Part shown: in pieces, positions 46,920 through 57,723 of the stretch
Layout of the letters: every line of letters begins with the position of its first letter
Position numbering within the stretch: the first letter of the stretch is position 1
Source of the DNA: Earliella scabrosa
Taxonomy: Eukaryota; Basidiomycota; Agaricomycetes; Polyporales; Polyporaceae
Reading direction: 5' to 3'
Assembly (NCBI GenBank): GCA_022605405.1
Contig: JABYQQ010000017.1
Coordinates: forward strand, 310,001 to 374,000
DNA: 64,000 nucleotides
Position numbers and translations under genes: made by a program
Notes under the pieces: generated by a model
Told to the model about the DNA's origin: nothing
Database searches by the model: none
The model's input: only the letters and a program-made list of their open reading frames with translations

Positions 46920-48613
46920 CTATATTTCGCCAACTTTCTTGATCCCCACCACGACTCGCTCATTCCGTCGCCAGAACTCGACCAGCACGTCCGCCATGCG
47001 CGTGGGATCGTCCTGCATCCGAGCCGTCAGCCGCAGCAACGACCAGGGTATTGCACGCAAAACGCACCTCATGGACCATGTGTCCAACGCCGGGAATCAC
47101 GACCAGCTGGAACTTTCCCTGCATCTGGCCGATCATGAGTTCCTTGTCTAATCGTTCGGTCCCCGCAAGGACGAGCAGTCGAGCGGTGCGCGAGGCAAGG
47201 AACCTGCTCGACAAGCCAGTGAACCAGCCTGGCGCGTCGTCAGCTCCACACACTAGGCTGCAAAATCTTCGAACAGCTCACTTGTCCAGTACGGCGCTGT
47301 GGAACGTAGTGGTGTGCGCCAGAGGTAGGCTGGCGTGCTCGGCGGAGACCCTTCTGGTGCCGGAACGATGATGCCGGGTATAGAGACCCTGGCAGACGAC
47401 GGATTACGGATCGTGTTGGTCTTGATGCTGCAGGTACGGGTACGCCGTCGTCAGTCAACAGGACTGGCGGCTGGAGCTCTGTCACTCACTGCCACTCGAT
47501 CGCATCTTCCGGGCTGTCGAATCCCTCGGGACGTGCGTTGAGCAGGCTGTGCATGAGAGGGAGTGCCTCCAGCGTGTACTCTGAAATACAACCCAACCAG
47601 ATCAGCACGTTGTGTCCACGGATCGTCGAAGTACTTCAGTTCGGTTACAGCCCACTCGCATGAAGCAAAGTGACTGTGATCGCAAGCGGGCCCAACTGCG
47701 CTTCATGCGCGCAACGATGCTCAAGCACGTGGGTTGCAACCCTGAACTAGAGCTGCTGACGGGACGGCACGTCCTCACCCACCTTCTACGACGTCAATGA
47801 CAGCCACGCCAGTGATCTGATAGTGGTATTGCTGCAATATTGGGCATGCACGGACGCACACCGATCCACCCAGACTGTGTCCGACGAGCTGTGCCACACG
47901 TTCAACCGCTACTTCACCATGAGCCGAGTGAAACCACGTACCAGGAGCGATGGCGCGCTTTCTGTGTCCGGGAACACGACTCGGATGAGGTTCACGAGAT
48001 CGGCAGTCAGAACATCGATGTCGAGGTTCTCCTCCGCAGGATACTCAGGGCTCTGGATGTGCTTCGTCTTCCCTGCACCCAATCAGCCTTGCACGGAACC
48101 CGACGAGAGTGCCCCACGTACCATGCCCGCGACAGTCGTACGACAGCACCCCGCACTCGCCCTTGCTCATGTCCGTGACCTCCTTCGCCATGCATGCGAA
48201 CGTCAGACCAGAGTACCCGGCCCCGTGGTGGCAAACCATGACCGTCCCGTCCTCAAACTTGGGCGTGGTGTAGTACGCGCGCACGTCGAGGTCGGACGCG
48301 GGCACGGCGACCTGCATCGCCTGATCGAAGAATCCGGACGCGGAGATGGGTGTGAGGGCGGGATTCGGGGCATGCTTGCGCGGTGCTCGAGGTGTGCGGG
48401 ACGGTCTGACGACGAGCTGGATGTTAGCGAGTCCTAGGAAGAGTTATAGATTGGAGGAGCATAGGCGTACGCTGCTGGAGGACCCATCCCCGTCGGAAGC
48501 GATCCCAGAGAGTCCCCCGCTTCATCCTCCTCATCGTCCTCCCCAGGGAGTGGCGGCAGTTGGGGCGCCTTCGCGAACTTGGCTTGCAGGGCTGAACGGA
48601 AGAGGTCAGACAT
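46920..48613 (-). CDS. PPE1: Protein phosphatase methylesterase 1
   Basis: Serine hydrolase that removes the C-terminal methyl ester from the PP2A catalytic subunit. The ATG at 48611-48613 gives [20 protein letters not shown], an acidic stretch, then [20 protein letters not shown] and [20 protein letters not shown], joined over introns, carries the catalytic Ser. [20 protein letters not shown] and [20 protein letters not shown] carry the catalytic His and match the family closely. The tail is [18 protein letters not shown] with a stop at 46920-46922. About eight introns. The stop of RIX7 lies about 380 nt upstream on the same strand. Confidence 0.9.
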
Positions 48614-48997
48614 CTGAATCTCAGGCTGGGGTGGGTCTGGTCGTGGTAGGAGGCGAGATTGCAACGATGCGGGTGTCTCGAGACAAGCAGGTGCTAAGAG
48701 TCTTGCTTGATGACTATATGGGACTCCGTGGGTAGTGCGCGAGGAGAAGGGAAGATATATCGAATCGAACGTAACCGCGGTAACTTCACTCACTCCGACC
48801 ACAGGAGGACTTGGGTTTGGGATCTAATCTTATCTAAGCGCTTTGTACCCAACAGTAGAGCATGAACCCAATATTTGATCATACTGAGTACTTGACTTGA
48901 GACAGGCAAGACGAAGTCAATATACTCGTCATGAGTAGGCACACGCTCCTGTATTGAAGTGATAATGTCGCCGTGTCCTCTACACGTAGAGGTTGGC
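48614..48997. other. Intergenic: promoter of the methylesterase gene
   Basis: About 384 nt between two minus-strand genes. It holds the methylesterase promoter and RIX7 3' UTR. No clear TATA box or other gene was seen. Confidence 0.5.
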
Positions 48998-51595
48998 TTA
49001 GGCTACTTTTTCCTCGACCCGCTTCCCATCCTCCTCCTTCCCCGCCCGGACCGGCAGCCCAGCAAACTTGGACCGCAGCGCCTCGTACCTCCTCCTCTGC
49101 GCGACCGACACGCTCGGCTGCACCTTCTCCATCGCCCGCTCAAAGTCCTCCACCGACACCACCACTCCCGCCCGCTCACCCTCCCCCGCCATCTCCGCCG
49201 CGTCCATCGCGTCCAGCGCGCCCAGCGTCCGCTTCAGCGCCCCCACGCCCGCCTCGCGCACCAGCGCAGCCAGGTCCGCGCCACTGTACCCCTCGCACCG
49301 CTCCCTGACCATCTGCTCGACGGCCTCCGCGGTGGGCCCGGTCGCAGAAGAAGGAGCAAGAGGGACCTTGCGCGTCATCTTGCGGAGGATCTCCGCGCGC
49401 TCGTCTGCGGAGGGCAGGTCGACGTAGAGGAGCTTGTCGAGCCGGCCGGGGCGGCACATCGCGGGGTCGATCATGTCTGGCCGGTTCGTCGCCGCGATCA
49501 CGTACACGCTCTTGCGCGCGTCGAGCCCGTCGAGCTCCGTGAGCAGCGTGTTGACGACGCGCGCGGAGGACTCGGACTGCGCTGATGATCAGCAAGGAGC
49601 GGGACCCGAGTGGGGGAAGAGGAAACGCACCATGCTGTCGTCTCGGCGGGGCACTAGCGCGTCGAGCTCGTCGAAGAAGATCACGCAGGGTGACGACGCA
49701 CGGGCTCTGGAGAAGACCTGCCGGACCGCTCGCTCGCTCTCGCCGACGTACTGCCAGATCTCCGTCAGCCAAAGAGAACAGCCAGCCGCACGCCGACGCA
49801 ACGCACCTTGTTCAGCAGCTCCGGGCCCTTCACGCTAATGAAGTTCGCTCTCGACTCGTTCGCGACCGCCTTCGCGAGGAGCGTCTTCCCACACCCAGGC
49901 GGCCCCCACAGCAGCACCCCACACGCAGCGACGATGCCAACGGCACTGAACAGCTCCGGTCGCCTGATCGGCTGCACGATCGCCATGTGTAGTTCCTCTC
50001 GCGTCGCGTGCAGCGCACCAATGTCCGCCCAGGTGACGTCGGGCACGGTCGCGAACCCCTCGCGCTTCGACGACGGCTGCACTTGCTGCAGCGCGAGCAT
50101 GAAGTCCGCGTAGGTGATGCAGAGCGGCGCGAGCTGGGCTTCTGTGAGCGGGTCCGGGTGGGCGCGGAGGAAGTGAATGATCGAGCTGGCGGCCGTGTGC
50201 TTGGAGAGGTCGACGCTCGCGAATGGAACGGACTTTGACGGGCCGGGTGGCGGAGGAACAATTGGTGCTTCAGCAGGAGGGTCGACGGCCATGGCTGCGT
50301 CTCCGTCTGCTGGTGGGATGGCGGGGGCCACATCGTCCGGGAGAACGAGGGTGCCCTCCGAGATCTGTTTGAAGATCCGCTTCACGGCAATGATGCCTGC
50401 CGCACCCGTCAGTGCTGCGAGGTCCGCACCGACGTAGCCCGGGGTTGCCTTCGCGAGTGCGACATAGTCAAAGTCGCCCTCTAATCGCAGCTTCGACGAC
50501 TGGACACGTAGGATTTGCGCTCTGGCTTCCTCATCTGGGACCCCCATACTGATCTCATGATCAAACCGCCCTGCTCGACGAAGGGCTGCGTCGAGCGAGT
50601 CTGGGCGGTTTGTTGCCCCAATGACAATGACAGGCTTGTTGTCGTTCTTCTCCCACGACATGTCTGCATCTCGCCTGAATAGGGGGAAGGTACGTCGAGG
50701 ATGAACGAGACTCACCGTCCATGCACGTCAAGAACTGCGCAACTATCCGCCTTTCCATCTCCCTCTGCGCACTCTCGCGTTTGGGCGTGATAGCGTCGAT
50801 CTCGTCGATAAATAGCAAGCATGGGGCGACCCGCTTCGCCTCCTCGAACGTGTCGCGGAGGGTCTTCTCGGATTCGCCGGACATGCCGGACACCACAGAC
50901 GGGGCGGAGATGTTGATGAACGGGACACCGAGCTCCTACACATGCCATGAGGCGTTCGAGGGTGTGTAGAGAGAGCGACGAGTACGTACCCCTGCTATCG
51001 CATGCGCCAGCATCGTCTTCCCACATCCCGGCGGCCCATGCAGCAGCACTCCGCGCGGCGGCTGGACACCCGTGTGCAAATAGATTTCGGGGTGGCAGAG
51101 TGGCATTGCAACGAGCTCAAGCATTTTCTCTATGCACGCATCTACGCCTCCGAGGTCGGAAAGACGCGTTGAGGGTGGAGCGTAGTCCTTGGCTACTGCA
51201 CTGGTGCCGTTGAGTTTTGCGCGTTTGCTACCTTCCTCTCGGGTGGACCGTAGCTTCCGCTTCGTGCTAACAGGTTTGGAATCATTGGTAGGAGCTGCTG
51301 GGTCCACATCAGGAGCAGGCAGCTCGCTGGATGGGGTCCCGTCTGCTGGTAGGCCTTCCGTCGTTGCAGGTGCAGTGGGGGTGGCTGTCCCAGAGGGAGG
51401 ATCGGACACCGGCGTCGACACGGAGTTGAGATTGACCTTTGCTCGTCTATGTGTTGACCATAGACCCTGCATGGAGCGATTCAGGGCATTCGAGCTCTGC
51501 CTGGACACATGTGGGTTCAACCGGCGCTGAGCTCGAGGTGGTGTGGGCGCACCGATATCTCCATGGCCTGAGCGCTGAGCACTTGATAGATTCAC
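48998..51595 (-). CDS. RIX7: Ribosome biogenesis AAA ATPase, Rix7/NVL type
   Basis: Nuclear double-ring AAA ATPase that releases factors such as Nsa1 from pre-60S particles. An N-terminal Pro/Ser/Thr-rich region with basic [18 protein letters not shown] precedes the first AAA domain: [18 protein letters not shown], Walker [17 protein letters not shown], Walker [17 protein letters not shown], then [20 protein letters not shown]. After a linker, the second domain has [55 protein letters not shown] and [20 protein letters not shown]. The C terminus ends [12 protein letters not shown]. Both ATPase sites look complete. The N terminus is unresolved: the homology resumes at [11 protein letters not shown], and upstream exons may reach about 51850. 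Confidence 0.9.
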
Positions 51596-52104
51596 AGAAA
51601 CACGCAGTGCTAGTCGGGCAACGGGGTGGTATGATGGAACGAGATTGCCCGGATATCGTCTAGAGACGAGAGGTTTCTTTGGAGGTTGCGGTCAAGACTC
51701 CAGAAGAAGCAAATTATTGAATGGGCGTCTATGCGAGGTGTTCAGTCTCGTGACTCTCGTCACGATGGTCCGAAACTCCGAGAGCGGAGGTTTGCTGGGG
51801 ACCACCTCTTCGATCGCCTCTCTACACTGTGTCGTCTCGTACTAGTGCTGCATTACTGCTGGAGGCATTCCCAATTCTTTCAAGGCAATCTATGGACATG
51901 GGGAATCTCGACCCCTGAATGAACCTGCACAGCCTGAACTTCAAAGTCGACATTAAACACTGCATATACCACTTTGGTTCGGTGCCGCACTCATGATCGC
52001 AGGTCCGTAAAGGTCCGCGACCTGTCATTCAGCAGCACAGCCTTGGTACAAATACCTTCATATGAACGCAGTCAGGCAGCATCCCTCTTCTCCTCCTCAC
52101 CACC
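51596..52104. promoter_or_regulatory. Divergent region between RIX7 and DUF4139 paralog E
   Basis: About 500 nt between oppositely oriented genes. Part of it (to about 51850) may encode the missing N-terminal exons of RIX7, for example a stretch reading EVVPSKPPLSEFRTIVTRV on the minus strand. The rest should hold the promoter of E. Confidence 0.45.
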
Positions 52105-54017
52105 ATGATCTCTCTCAAGGCGTCAGAGCACCCCGTCAAGTCGGTGACGATCTTCCAGTCGTCCACCGCGGAATTGACCCGCACGTTTGTCGTAAACCTT
52201 CAGGCATGTATCCGTATCTTCGAGTCTGCGACGATTCGATTGAACTACATCTCCTCTCCAGGCTGGCCGTAACACGGTGGAGATCTCAGGAATCTCGAGC
52301 CAGGTAGATAAGGAGTCGCCGCGTATTCACGGACTCGGCAGCGCTGCGCGAGTCTTCGATATCTCTTGCACTCTCCGCACCTCGCCCAAATACAGAGTCA
52401 CAAAGAACTTGGCCCTCATTAAGGAGGTGACGACCAAGCGCAATGCCCTTCTTCTTGAGCGTAACTTGCGTCAGGAGGAGTACGATATGCTCAACAACTC
52501 CAGCCTGGGGACTGCCTTGACCACCGAAGCGTCCGCACAAATCGATCCATTTGTGGACAATATCATCTGGCGAAAGCGCGAAGCCATGAAAGCCGTACAG
52601 GGCTACGACCAGCAGATCGAAGAGATCGACGACGAGCTGTGGACCCTTCAAAACACGCATCAGGGCGAAACGGCCGCGCGCGTCGTTGCCACGATCCTCG
52701 CCAAGCGCGACTGCGAGGTCGAGTTCCAGCTCACTTACCGTAAGCAGCCTTCCCTCCACACCTCCCCTTCCAGCTCGCTAACTGCGCACTGCAATATCCC
52801 GCAGTCGTCACCGGCGTCAAGTGGCAGCCGCATTACGACCTGCACGCGAGCACCGCTGACGGAAAGCCGTCCTCGGACGTCGTCCTGCTCTACTGCGCCA
52901 ACATCAGCCAGAGCACCGGCGAGGACTGGAACGACACCGTCCTGACTCTGAGCACGGCCAACTCGCAGGCGCTCAAGAGCCTCTCCGTGCCCAAGATCGA
53001 CCCGCTCAAGGTCTCGCCCGCCCAAGAGCCCAAGCCACTGAGCGTACCCCCACATCCGCCCCGGCCCGCTCCTATGGCCGCGGCGCCGATCAGGATGGCG
53101 AGAATGACCATGCGCGCGAGCACTTCGCACGCGTCACAGCAGTGGCAAGAACCCGAAAGCTTCTCTGTCATCGAGCACGAGGACGCTGAGCCCGAACAGC
53201 CTAGCACGAGCGTCGACCGTAGCCCGCTCTCCCTGGCTTATCGCGTCGAAGGGACGGTGTCCCTCCCGAGCGATGGGATCGCGCACAAGGTGTCCGTCGC
53301 GATGCTCGAGTTCTCCGCGGAGCTCAAGTACGTGTGCGTGCCGCGCAAGACGACATCGGCGTTCATCGAGGGGACGGTGAAAAACACGAGCGAGTACGAG
53401 CTGCTCGCGGGCCCAGTGAGCGTGTTCATGGACGACGGGTTCGTCACCAAGACCTCTCTCAGCGTGAGTACATCCATCGTAGTCTCATCCGGACAGCGTC
53501 GAGCGCGTGTTGACAAATACCCCGACAGCTCATCGGCGTGAACGAGAGCTTCAACTGCGTTCTCGGCGTCGACACCGCGCTCAAGGTGTCGTACAACCAG
53601 CGCTCCGTCACCTCGCAGGAGCCGCCGCGCAGCTTTGCCGAGCCCACGAAGACCACGACGCGCACGATCACCGCGACGGTCACGAACGGGCACCAGTTCG
53701 ACATCTCCGCGCTCATCGTGCGCGACGGCATTCCCCTCGGAGACGCGGACGCGAACATCAAGGTCATGCTCCGGAAGCCGGACGGGCTCGCGCAGGCGAA
53801 GGACGGCGAGGAGGTTCCTATTGACCTTGGGGCGGACGTGCAGGATGCGAAGGTGCGGTGGTCGAAAGTCGAGAAGGGTCAGGGCGGTGAGAAGGATGGG
53901 ATGTACGAGTGGGTGTGCGGGACGGTGGTGGCGGGCAAGGAAGTCAAGTTCGAGGCGGAGTGGGACATCAAGTCGCCTGCGAATGTCCGATGGGAGGAGA
54001 AGCCGAACGCGCAGTAG
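52105..54017 (+). CDS. DUF4140/DUF4139 protein, paralog E (D/E/F subfamily)
   Basis: The start ATG at 52105 gives MISLKASEHPVKSVTIFQSS. Exon 1 (52105-52203) ends CTTCAG and the intron begins GCATGT and ends CCAG at 52261, which is in frame only as a GC-AG intron. Exon 2 has SSQVDKESPRIHGLGSAARV, LLERNLRQEEYDMLN and RKREAMKAVQGYDQQIEEID. After an intron come VTGVKWQPHYDLHASTADGK, LTLSTANSQALKSLSVPK and, after a Pro/Met/Arg linker, LSLAYRVEGTVSLPSDGIAH and LLAGPVSVFMDDGFVTKTSL. Last intron 53464-53528; the final exon gives IGVNESFNCVLGVDTALKVS and ends EEKPNAQ. Positions 53416-53770 are identical to paralog F. First of the right cluster. Confidence 0.88.
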
Positions 54018-55456
54018 TCGGTGTACCTGTGTTGGAGTGTCACTCTTCTGTCCTGCTGCTCATGAGTGGTGTTGCCTCAACGTTGTCGAGCATCTCAGCT
54101 CGACATGCATCGTGACCATGAGACGAGACCTTGAACGTTGACCCGTTACCTGATATCTGGTGGCCAAGCGCCGGTTTGCACAGCGCTCCGATCTGGGACT
54201 CGAAACCGACGTGGTTCTTCTCAACGCCTCGACCATCATCTTTTTCTACTAAGGTCAGCAACGGAGACCAGTCAACGCCAGACGTGCGGGCCACGTTGCG
54301 CAATTTACACAGCGTTCAAGGGCCTTCACCATTCTTCACTGTACAGCTACACACGGTATACATCATGGTGACGGGTGTAGAACTGCATTGCGAACTTGAT
54401 CAGATCACGGTGAACTTGTGCCATGTGGCAGAATGTGACCTGATTGAATTGCAAGTTACCAACGACCAGCTGCATCATGAATTCAGATCAAATCCCTGAC
54501 TACCGCAGTACGCTACTCTTGTTGGGATGAGGCACGATCAATCCGAATGGCCTCACACTGCCACAGAGAGTCGAGAGAGAGAATTTTGCTGAGGCTATGC
54601 ACTTTGCGGGCTTCGCACATGTCCCTCCAATCAGGTCCTGGCCAGGAGCAATTCGTATCCATTGATTCTGCCAGTTTGTGCGCAAGGTGTCGTGGCCAGG
54701 TCTGCCCGGAGGGTTATGGCTATGACAATGTTTTTACAAGACACATCGACAGGCCCAGCGGCAGAACTTGAATGATCTGAATTGGGCCGTCCTCCTCCGA
54801 TCTCGCCAGTGCGCGCGCCCATGACGAAACCTGAACTTGCCTCAGGACTCGCCGGATATACAGCTGTGCCGACTTGGAGAGTACTAGGAGGCTTTGGGAG
54901 AGAATGGTAGAGAATGGTGCGCATTGTATGCAGTTGCATGCCTACGATCAAGCCAGAATGATCGCGATCTGCCGTAGAGTCGGCCTGGAGTCGGCGCAGA
55001 CAGAGCCTCCGCGAGATTGGCCTGACGCTGGTCTTCTGCCAGGGGCTCGGCCGCTCAATTGAGCTCAGAGCTGCCCAACGCAAGCACATGCGGACGCGTC
55101 GCTGTTCAGAATCTTCAGATGGGCCCGGACGGCTGATGTCAACTTGCCGCACACCGCCCTTCCCCGTTACCAGGCGCATCACGCCTCCCCCGGCCGCCAT
55201 CTCCCAGTTTGATCCCAATCAAGGGGCGAGGGGCGCACGCAAAGCAGATTGGATATAAAGCAAGACTCGGACGACCTTGTCCCCTCGTTCGGTTTCTTCA
55301 CCGCACCCCCCTCCCCTTCTTCCTCCTTCTCGCGATCCGGGATCGCTCACAGACCATCGACTTCTACTTTCCGCTTGTGGCCCAGTGTCCAACGCCTCCG
55401 TCTCTCCTTTCCAGCGTAGATCGCCTAATTACGACCAGATACCAGCAACAGACATC
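54018..55456. other. Intergenic, about 1.4 kb
   Basis: Between paralog E and a secreted protein gene on the same strand. The last 250 nt hold a CCAAT box and a TATA box for the downstream gene. The remainder shows no supported gene. Confidence 0.5.
55215..55260 (+). promoter_or_regulatory. CCAAT and TATA boxes of the secreted protein gene
   Basis: CCAAT at 55215-55219 and TATAAAG at 55254-55260 lie about 240 and 200 nt upstream of the ATG at 55457. Spacing of about 35 nt between them and a CT-rich stretch just downstream fit a strongly expressed fungal gene. Confidence 0.55.
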
Positions 55457-56855
55457 ATGAAGTACTCCATCTTCGTCGCCCTCTCCCTCGCCCTCGCCAC
55501 TGCGGCGCGCCCCAACTTCCGCCCCGTAAGGAGGCAGGGCTTCGTCCTCCAAAACGGAGAGGCTGCCATCGCCGAGAAGTGCGCCTTTCTTCGCCCTGCA
55601 CCTCGCTCACGCGCGCTGACTCTCAACCACCTGAATCCAGCGACCGGTTCAGGGGGCTGACCCCAGACTCCCCCTGCCAGCAGGGCGAGAACGCGTGTGT
55701 GAACGACCAGTTCGCGCAGTGCGTTGGCGGCCGGTTCGTCCTCCAGCCGTGCGCGCCGACACTCGTGTACGTCGTCTCTCCGCCGTGCGCCACCCCTTTG
55801 TGCGATTTCACTGAAACGGTATTGTCTGGTCCAGCTGTGCCTCGCTCCCGCTCGTCAATGCGCCCGGAACGTCAATCACCTGTACGACGCCCGCTGACCG
55901 CGATGCACGGATCGCGGCCACTGGTGCCAAAGCTGGCGGAGGCGGGGGCAACAACGGCAATGGCCAAGACAACGGTGGTAACGGCGGCAATGGCGGCAAC
56001 GGCGGTGGTCGCGGTAATGACAACGCGGCCGACGGCGGGAACGCAGGCAACGGCAATGGCGGAAACGGCGGTCAGGGCGGCAACGACGGTGGCGACCCTC
56101 AGACCTCGCTCACTCTCGCTCAGGCTGCCATCCAGGAGAACTACGCCAGCGATGGTAACGCCAAGTACGTTTCGCGATGCGTGTTCAGCTCGACCTCGTA
56201 CTCATCGATGCGCTTTGCAGCGCTGACGCTGGCCAGGAGCCGTCGATTACGTCGACGAACAACTTCATCAACTTCTGCCTCCAGTTCCCCGACAAGGCCA
56301 AGACGAACGGCCAGCAGGTCCTTGAGGGCTCGTGCAACCAGACCCCGATGGGCGTTATCGCCGCGCAGGACCTGATGCCAGCCGCCAAGTTCGTGACCCC
56401 GCCAAACGGTGCGACGATCCCCGCCGACCAGACGTTCACCGTCAAAGTCGCGATCCGCAACATGGAGCTCGGTCACTTCACGAACCCGACCACGACGTTC
56501 CACATGGCGCCCCAGCGCGTGAACGCGCAAGGCGTCGTCATAGGCCACTGCCACGTCACCATCCAGCGTCTGCAAAGCCTCGACCAGACCGAGCCGCTCA
56601 ACTCGAAGGAGTTCGCCTTCTTCAAGGGCCTCAACGACAAGACCACCGACGGCACCCTCTCTGTCGAAGTCCCGGGCGGTCTCCCTGCCGGTGTGTACCG
56701 CGCGGCGACGATCGTCGCGGCTGCGAACCACCAGCCCGCGCTCGTCGCCGTTGCCCAGCGTGGCTCCCTCGACGACATGGCCTAGTGAGTGCCCTCCTCC
56801 TCTCGCCGATTCGCGGTGGAACTGACGGCCTGTGTGCAGCTTCACGGTCGCTTAA
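55457..56855 (+). CDS. Secreted protein with Gly/Asn-rich linker, unknown function
   Basis: The ATG at 55457 opens a signal peptide (MKYSIFVALSLALATAARP) with a basic RPVRRQ segment after it. A Cys-containing module follows (LTPDSPCQQGENACVNDQFA, FVLQPCAP, SITCTTPADRDARIAATGAK), then a linker of repeated GGN/GNGG units, then a conserved domain: NNFINFCLQFPDKAKTNGQQ, LEGSCNQTPMGVIAAQDLMP, GHCHVTIQRLQSLDQTEPLN, FAFFKGLNDKTTDG, GVYRAATIVAAANHQPALVA and QRGSLDDM. Relatives are common in agaricomycetes and, from memory, some carry a misleading 'ribosomal protein S17' label. The TAG at 56783-56785 is best read as part of a splice site: TA|GTGAGT to CAG|C gives DDMAYFTVA and a stop at 56853-56855. 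Confidence 0.83.
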
Positions 56856-57723
56856 AGACACGCACGACACTCTTTACGCCTCGCTGTATCGTATCGTATT
56901 TATTGGAGAGCGGTGGTACCGGATACCCTATTAATCATGTCACGCTAGTACTCCTTGTTCTGTATCTCTAGGCATGTTGTCACAATGAAGTCGATGGTTC
57001 TGTCCGAACAATCTTCCTGCCCGCGTGTGACCTGTGCACCCCTTACCGCAATGAGACCCTCAGGCCGCGACGACATTGGGGTTCCTGATTTCCAGGTCGA
57101 AGGCTACAACTTGTTGGCACAGGAGGACCGTGCGAACGGCGCTTATGCACATGTCACACGCAGTGCCAAACTTGGTCGCAAAACGAACCATGACTCTTGC
57201 CAGCAATTGGATGACTCCGAGTCCTTAAGTCGATGTCGGACTCCATGCCGTTGACTTCTTGGCTCCTCGGAACACGCGTCTTGAAAAAAGAGCTCATGAT
57301 CCTGATGATTTGAGGGACCCATAAGCTGAAGCCACTGCTCATCAAACTAGACGAGAGAATGCCGCGCGCGTAGCCGCCTCGAGATGTACCAGTCCCGGGC
57401 CTTCAGAATGGCCAACGAACATCTAGTCTAATGGTCCAGTTGCCGCTCTGTTGCCAGTTGGTCCGTGAGTTGCTCCACTTTCGTATAGACTCGGAGTTCC
57501 AACACTAGCTGACTGTGCCGTTCATCTGCCACAGGCCCACCACCAATACGTCGTGCAAACCCGATTGGGGCAAACCGATGTCCTACCTTGAGCTCGCACA
57601 GCGGCTTCTCGGGTTTCGAGAAGTAGTCCCCGGTTCCGCTCGGTGCCGCATCCTACATGACTTGTCCTTGACCCACCAGCACTCTGAACGCGCTCTCATC
57701 CCGAGCACATCCTCCTTGCCACC
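56856..57723. other. Intergenic: promoter of paralog F
   Basis: About 870 nt between the secreted protein gene and paralog F. No supported ORF, RNA gene or repeat. Confidence 0.5.
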
